This document shows, piece after piece, positions 7,116-10,248 of a stretch of DNA of 10,248 nucleotides. Position 1 is the first letter of the stretch; each line of letters begins with the position of its first letter. The stretch is taken from NCBI GenBank assembly GCA_051651645.1, contig JBOFSR010000048.1, forward strand, positions 1 through 10,248. Reading direction: 5' to 3'. A model generated the notes under the pieces. The model was not told the DNA's origin. It did not search any database and saw only the letters and a list, made by a program, of their open reading frames with translations. A program made the position numbers and the translations under genes. The stretch is from JBOFSR01 sp051651645. GTDB lineage: Bacteria > Spirochaetota > Spirochaetia > Treponematales > Treponemataceae.

Positions 7116-7313
7116 TCAATCTTCATTACTGAAGTTGCCAATTTGACGACGATATTGTATGATTTTTTCAATCACTTCATCTGTTTTTTCACGGATAACA
7201 AGCTTTTCTCCGCTGAGCATAACAAGGGTAACGTCAGGATTTTTTTCAATCCGCTCTATTTGATGAGGATTTACCCAGTATTCTTTACCATCAAGTCTTG
7301 TTATTGCAATCAT
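7116..7313 (-). CDS. flbD: FlbD/SwrD-family flagellar protein
   Basis: This small 65-residue protein of the FlbD (SwrD) family is encoded next to motA in many spirochaetes and Firmicutes. In Bacillus the family member raises flagellar motor power, presumably through the stator. It is unrelated to the Caulobacter sigma-54 activator of the same name. Visible family features are ITRLDGKEYWVNPHQIERIE (4-23), PDVTLVMLSGEKLVIRE (26-42) and a final amphipathic helix with basic residues. The ATG has a modest AAGGT site. It is the first gene of the operon, about 60 nt downstream of the predicted sigma-28 start. In the usual treponemal arrangement flgE precedes it; here it faces a divergent cysK. Confidence 0.92.
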   Translation of the reverse strand: MIAITRLDGKEYWVNPHQIERIEKNPDVTLVMLSGEKLVIREKTDEVIEKIIQYRRQIGNFSNED

Positions 7314-7379
7314 TTATTACTACCTTAGTATAGATATTTTAATCACTTTTTATAAAACAATTCTATACGTCTTAATAAT

Positions 7380-7406
7380 TTATCGGAAATGATAGAAAAA
7401 AGTTTA
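7380..7406 (-). promoter_or_regulatory. Near-consensus sigma-28 (FliA) promoter for flbD-motAB-fliLMY
   Basis: The minus strand reads TAAACTTT (7406-7399), an 11-base spacer, then TCCGATAA (7387-7380). Against the known FliA consensus TAAAGTTT-N11-GCCGATAA this is 7/8 in each box with the exact spacing. It lies about 67 bases upstream of the flbD ATG with no gene between, and would give a leader of roughly 60 nt. The match to a flagellar sigma factor directly ahead of a flagellar operon makes a chance hit unlikely. Confidence 0.8.
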
Positions 7407-7413
7407 TATTCTT

Positions 7414-7435
7414 TAAACGTTTATTTTTGAAAATA
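7414..7435. promoter_or_regulatory. Overlapping palindromes upstream of the sigma-28 promoter (possible operator)
   Basis: TAAACGTTTA (7414-7423) is a perfect 10-bp palindrome, overlapping TATTTT-TG-AAAATA (7422-7435), a 6-bp inverted repeat. They begin eight bases upstream of the sigma-28 -35 box, between the divergent flbD and cysK genes. The region is very AT-rich, so the significance is low; a regulator site is only a suggestion. I see nothing else convincing between 7436 and 7561 apart from AT-rich sequence. Confidence 0.25.
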
Positions 7436-7573
7436 GGAAAAAAAACGTGCTAAATATAACGAAAGACTTCTTTTATCAAGTTTTAATGCAATTTTATTCT
7501 TTTTACTTTCACTTTTTGCTATTTTTTATTACATTAAAAAGGTCTAAATTTTTATAAGTAAAAGAGGTTCTGT

Positions 7574-8506
7574 ATGCAAGTGTATAATTCAGTCGTTGAT
7601 TTAATTGGAAAAACTCCCTTGGTGGAGCTTAAAAATATTGAGAAAGCATATAATCTCAAGGCTCGGTTACTTGCAAAAATGGAGTATTTCAATCCATCGG
7701 GGAGTGTTAAAGACCGAGCTGCCTTTGCGATGATTGCTGATGCCGAAAAAAAAGGCTTGCTGGGTGCAAACTCAATCATCATCGAGCCGACAAGCGGAAA
7801 CACAGGGATTGCCCTTGCCTCTATTGCGGCCTCACGCGGCTACAAAATCATTCTCACTATGCCAGAAACCATGAGTATCGAGCGCCGTAATTTACTAAAA
7901 GCTTATGGGGCACAAATTGTTTTAACCGAAGGCTCTAAGGGAATGAAGGGGGCGATAGCAAAGGCTGAGGAATTGATGAAAGAAACGCCGAATGGATTTA
8001 TGCCATCGCAATTTGAAAACCAAGCAAACCCCGCAATTCACTTTGAAACAACAGGGCCTGAGATTTGGCATGACACTGACGGAAGCGTAGATATTTTTAT
8101 TGCAGGCATTGGAACAGGCGGGACAATTTCTGGAGTTGGGCAATTTCTAAAATCGAAAAAACCTTCAATTCAAATTGTTGCCGTTGAACCTGCTGACTCG
8201 CCAGTACTCTCGGGTGGTAGTCCCGCTCCTCATAAAATTCAAGGAATTGGAGCAGGATTTGTGCCAAACACTCTTGATACACACGTTTACGATCATATTA
8301 TCACCGTAAAAAATGACGATGCCTTTATTCTTGGCAGAGAAATTGCCAAAAAGGAAGGCTTATTAGTAGGTATTTCTTCGGGGGCTGCCTTGTGGGCTGC
8401 AATTCAACTTGCCCAAAAACCAGAAAACGATGGAAAAGTCATCACCGTGCTTTTAGCAGACACAGGCGAGCGCTACCTTTCCACCGCTTTGTTTAACGAA
8501 GCGTAA
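7574..8506 (+). CDS. cysK: Cysteine synthase (O-acetylserine sulfhydrylase)
   Basis: This PLP enzyme converts O-acetylserine and sulfide to cysteine and acetate in the cytoplasm. The 310-residue product matches the CysK/CysM fold throughout. It has the PLP lysine K46 in NPSGSVKDR (40-48), the substrate loop PTSGNTG (72-78), the glutamine/phenylalanine loop SQFENQANP (145-153), the PLP-phosphate loop GTGGT (180-184), EPADSPVLSGG (205-215), HKIQGIGAGFVP (220-231) and GISSGAA (266-272) with the serine near the PLP ring nitrogen. It looks more like CysK than cystathionine beta-synthase because it ends without CBS domains. GAGG lies six bases before the ATG. No cysE or sulfate-assimilation genes are adjacent. 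It diverges from the flagellar operon and converges on the GNAT gene, one base apart. Confidence 0.94.
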   Translation: MQVYNSVVDLIGKTPLVELKNIEKAYNLKARLLAKMEYFNPSGSVKDRAAFAMIADAEKKGLLGANSIIIEPTSGNTGIALASIAASRGYKIILTMPETMSIERRNLLKAYGAQIVLTEGSKGMKGAIAKAEELMKETPNGFMPSQFENQANPAIHFETTGPEIWHDTDGSVDIFIAGIGTGGTISGVGQFLKSKKPSIQIVAVEPADSPVLSGGSPAPHKIQGIGAGFVPNTLDTHVYDHIITVKNDDAFILGREIAKKEGLLVGISSGAALWAAIQLAQKPENDGKVITVLLADTGERYLSTALFNEA

Positions 8507-8507
8507 G

Positions 8508-8996
8508 TTAGACAGTAAAGCAATTTCCGCCCAAGAAATCCTTATAAAGGCTTGGATCAGAATGAGGAATGAGGATTGCTCCTGCAACTTTTTCATAAAA
8601 TTGAGCTGGGCCAATTCCGCCAATAATTGAATAAAAATAGCCTTCATCACGCATTGAAAGCAGGCACTTTAAAAGAATAGCTTTGCCAATTCCTTTCCCC
8701 TGCTCTTTATCAAGAACGTGCGTTGGACCAAAAAAATTGAGTGCCGTAGCATTATAGCATCCATAGCCTAAAAGCTCTTTTTCTCGTGTTGCAATAAAAC
8801 ATGAAACAGGCGTGCGCGAAAAACTTGTATCACACTCACTTGCAGCACCGTTTCCCCAATTGCTTTTAACCCAATCAACAATAGTAATTTTGTCTGGAAC
8901 AACGGCTCGGCGAATTACAATATGAGCTTCACTCAACTTTTGCAAAAGCTGAAAATCATCATTCACGTTCAATAAATTAACAAGCATGTCTGGCAT
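8508..8996 (-). CDS. GNAT-family N-acetyltransferase, substrate unknown
   Basis: The 162-residue product looks like a single-domain GNAT acetyltransferase using acetyl-CoA. The central strand region FIATREKELLGYGCYN (67-82) is followed by a strand and the acetyl-CoA phosphate loop EQGKGIGKAIL (98-108, Q/R-x-x-G-x-G/A form). A late FYEKVAG segment (133-139) resembles the C-terminal motif of the family. About 40 residues at the N-terminus contain no motif I recognise. AAGGAG six bases before the ATG supports the start. The FtsB/DivIC-like gene ends 32 bases upstream on the same strand, so they may be co-transcribed. It converges on cysK. The target (amino acid, antibiotic, protein or other) cannot be told from sequence. 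Confidence 0.8.
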   Translation of the reverse strand: MPDMLVNLLNVNDDFQLLQKLSEAHIVIRRAVVPDKITIVDWVKSNWGNGAASECDTSFSRTPVSCFIATREKELLGYGCYNATALNFFGPTHVLDKEQGKGIGKAILLKCLLSMRDEGYFYSIIGGIGPAQFYEKVAGAILIPHSDPSLYKDFLGGNCFTV

Positions 8997-9028
8997 AATA
9001 GTCTCCTTTTTGTCTATAGTTATAAAAA

Positions 9029-9499
9029 TTAATCCGCTTCTTCCATTTCATAATAAAATTCATCTTCAAAGTTTGATTTTCTCATAAAAAGACTCATACC
9101 TAAAAATGCCAAAGCAAAAAAAATCAATCCAATTATTTTGCAATTCTGCTCCGAAAGATAATCAATACTATCAAGATTTATGGCAAATCCACTTTCTGGC
9201 GATAACCTTCTATTTTCTACAAGTCCACTTATTTTTATAAGTCGCTCATTATCAGAAGAAATATATCCAAGTCGCTTTGCATAGGACTTTACAACCTCAG
9301 CGTCACTTCGCAAGCCCAAAAAGTCAAGAGAAAGTGAGTCATTAAGGTTTTGCAACTTTTGAACATTTGTGCTTATAATTCTACCTTGTTCTTCAAGTTG
9401 ACGCGACGCATTTGTTCCCGTTGGCCCAAAAAAAACTGATACAAAAACATACACTAAAGTTCCAACAAAAGATGATATAATAAATTTTTTCCGTAACAT
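9029..9499 (-). CDS. Septum-formation-initiator-like (FtsB/DivIC-type) membrane protein
   Basis: I infer a cell-division protein of the FtsB/DivIC type. From the ATG at 9499 the product is 156 residues. It has a short basic start (MLRKK), one TM helix (about 7-25) and a likely coiled coil (about 31-62, rich in Leu, Gln, Asn). A segment LRSDAEVVKSYAKRLGYISSDNE (63-85) has the shape of the family's characteristic post-coil motif. Unusually, a second hydrophobic helix (about 121-139) and an acidic tail (ending EMEEAD) follow. The frame extends upstream to TTG at 9577, but the intervening 26 residues have no good start site and overlap the divergent promoter. The ATG itself has only a weak AAAG site, so the start is uncertain. 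It is probably transcribed with the GNAT gene. Confidence 0.6.
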   Translation of the reverse strand: MLRKKFIISSFVGTLVYVFVSVFFGPTGTNASRQLEEQGRIISTNVQKLQNLNDSLSLDFLGLRSDAEVVKSYAKRLGYISSDNERLIKISGLVENRRLSPESGFAINLDSIDYLSEQNCKIIGLIFFALAFLGMSLFMRKSNFEDEFYYEMEEAD

Positions 9500-9542
9500 A
9501 ACTTTAAATACGGCAAAATTTATGCTTTTCAATAGCAAGTAA

Positions 9543-9571
9543 TAGAAAAAATCAGTGTGATTCTGTATAAT
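9543..9571 (+). promoter_or_regulatory. Candidate sigma-70 promoter for the AGCS symporter gene
   Basis: TAGAAA (9543-9548, four of six matches) is followed by a 17-base spacer and a perfect TATAAT (9566-9571). Transcription would begin near 9578, giving a short leader with AAGGGG (9582-9587) seven bases before the ATG at 9595. It lies in the gap between the divergent FtsB/DivIC-like and symporter genes. Confidence 0.5.
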
Positions 9572-9594
9572 AGACAAAAAAAAGGGGCGTAAAT

Positions 9595-10248
9595 ATGGAA
9601 AATTTTATTAAAAATATTGACTCAATAAATACACTGATTAATGGTTTTGTTTGGGGAGTGCCAATGTGTATTCTGATTTTAGCTGTCGGATTGTTTTTTA
9701 CCCTTAGCTCAGGCTTTTTTCAGGTTCGAAAAATCTCATTATGGATGAGTAAAACGATTATCGCATTATTCAAAAATAAAGACGTTACGACATCGGGCAA
9801 AAAATCAATTTCGCAGTTCCAAGCCTTGTCGACAGCACTTGCAGGCACAATTGGCACAGGAAATATTGCAGGCGTTGCAACCGCTTTAGTCGCAGGAGGG
9901 CCTGGTGCAATTTTTTGGATGTGGATTTCAGCCTTCTTTGGCATGATGACGCATTTTGCAGAAACGGTATTGGCAGTGCATTTTCGCTACAAAAACGAAA
10001 AAGGGGAATGGATGAGCGGCCCCATGGTTTATATTGAAAAAGGCTTGGGGCAAAAATGGCTTGCAACTCTTTTTTCAATTTTTTGCGTTCTTGCCTCCTT
10101 TGGCATTGGAAATATGACGCAGGCAAACTCAATTGCCTCCGCTTTGTACGCCTCATTTAGCGTTCCTCCCCTTGCAACAGGGATTTTTGTTTCAGTGAGC
10201 ATTGGCCTTGTAATTCTTGGCGGAATCAAACGCGTCGGATTTGTTACC
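9595..10248 (+). CDS. Alanine/glycine:cation symporter (AGCS family), N-terminal half, partial
   Basis: AGCS carriers take up alanine and/or glycine with Na+ or H+ across the inner membrane. The frame is open from the ATG to the right edge (218 codons), about half the usual length of roughly 450-500 residues. Family features are FTLSSGFFQVR (35-45), the highly conserved LSTALAGTIGTGNIAGVATA (78-97), GGPGAIFWMW (101-110) followed by FFGMMTHFAE (114-123), and SGPMVYIEKGLG (141-152). Several hydrophobic helices are visible, starting at about 18-38. In the family the stretch before FAE is usually T-K; here it is T-H. The start is supported by AAGGGG seven bases upstream. Whether alanine, glycine or another small amino acid is carried cannot be decided here. 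Confidence 0.94.
   Translation, partial: MENFIKNIDSINTLINGFVWGVPMCILILAVGLFFTLSSGFFQVRKISLWMSKTIIALFKNKDVTTSGKKSISQFQALSTALAGTIGTGNIAGVATALVAGGPGAIFWMWISAFFGMMTHFAETVLAVHFRYKNEKGEWMSGPMVYIEKGLGQKWLATLFSIFCVLASFGIGNMTQANSIASALYASFSVPPLATGIFVSVSIGLVILGGIKRVGFVT

Noticed and set aside
7327..7332. TATACT on the minus strand as the -10 of flbD.
   Set aside because: Transcription would start inside or after the flbD ribosome binding site. The sigma-28 promoter at 7380-7406 is far better placed.
7473..7500. TTATCA with a 16-base spacer and TATTCT as a cysK promoter; also TATAAG at 7553-7558.
   Set aside because: The first is four of six in both boxes, expected by chance in such AT-rich DNA. The second would leave a leader too short to include the ribosome binding site.
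9500..9577. Extended start (TTG at 9577) for the FtsB/DivIC-like gene, adding 26 residues.
   Set aside because: No purine-rich site precedes the TTG, the extension overlaps the divergent symporter promoter, and the ATG at 9499 gives the expected short basic N-terminus before the TM helix.
9720..10229. Three minus-strand open frames across the right end.
   Set aside because: They lie antisense to the symporter gene, whose plus-strand frame has strong family motifs. They have no recognisable domains of their own.

Overview
The window looks like a chromosomal segment from a motile, AT-rich spirochaete, most likely Treponema or a close relative. Three things point there. The gene order flbD-motA-motB-fliL-fliM-fliY matches the core of the treponemal fla operon. 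The switch protein is the long FliY rather than a short FliN. The IF-2 N-terminus is a long Gly/Gln/Asn repeat of a kind I recall from treponemes. The assignment is inference from gene content and order; no ribosomal RNA is present to confirm it.

Layout, right to left because most genes are on the minus strand. (1) At 9595-10248 (+) is the first half of an alanine/glycine:cation symporter, running off the right edge. (2) At 9029-9499 (-) is a small two-TM protein resembling FtsB/DivIC septum-formation proteins, followed by a GNAT acetyltransferase (8508-8996, -). (3) cysK (7574-8506, +) converges on the GNAT gene with one base between stop codons. (4) A 260-bp divergent intergenic region follows. 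On the minus strand it holds a near-consensus sigma-28 (FliA) promoter (7380-7406). (5) That promoter reads into a compact motility operon, flbD-motA-motB-fliL-fliM-fliY (7313 down to 2930), encoding the stator (MotAB), its partner FliL, the motor regulator FlbD and the C-ring switch proteins FliM/FliY. (6) A hairpin with a T-tract (2815-2839) lies just after fliY. Between fliY and the hairpin is a sigma-70-like promoter with a perfect TTGACA box. (7) rimP-nusA-infB (2770 down to the left edge) follow: ribosome maturation, transcription elongation/antitermination and translation initiation factor 2.

Two functional units therefore dominate: a flagellar stator/switch operon and the conserved rimP-nusA-infB operon. 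Points worth a second look are: the sigma-28 promoter ahead of the flagellar block, and the block's detachment from its usual flgE and fliO/fliP neighbours; the terminator-like hairpin inside the probable rimP leader; a four-cysteine zinc-ribbon tail on NusA; an RGG/Tyr-rich low-complexity repeat array in IF-2; and the atypical second membrane helix of the FtsB/DivIC-like protein. There is no clear sign of phage, transposon, CRISPR or tRNA, and no gene-free stretch longer than 260 bp. This is a mostly core-genome region, and I do not see a wholly new multi-gene system in it.
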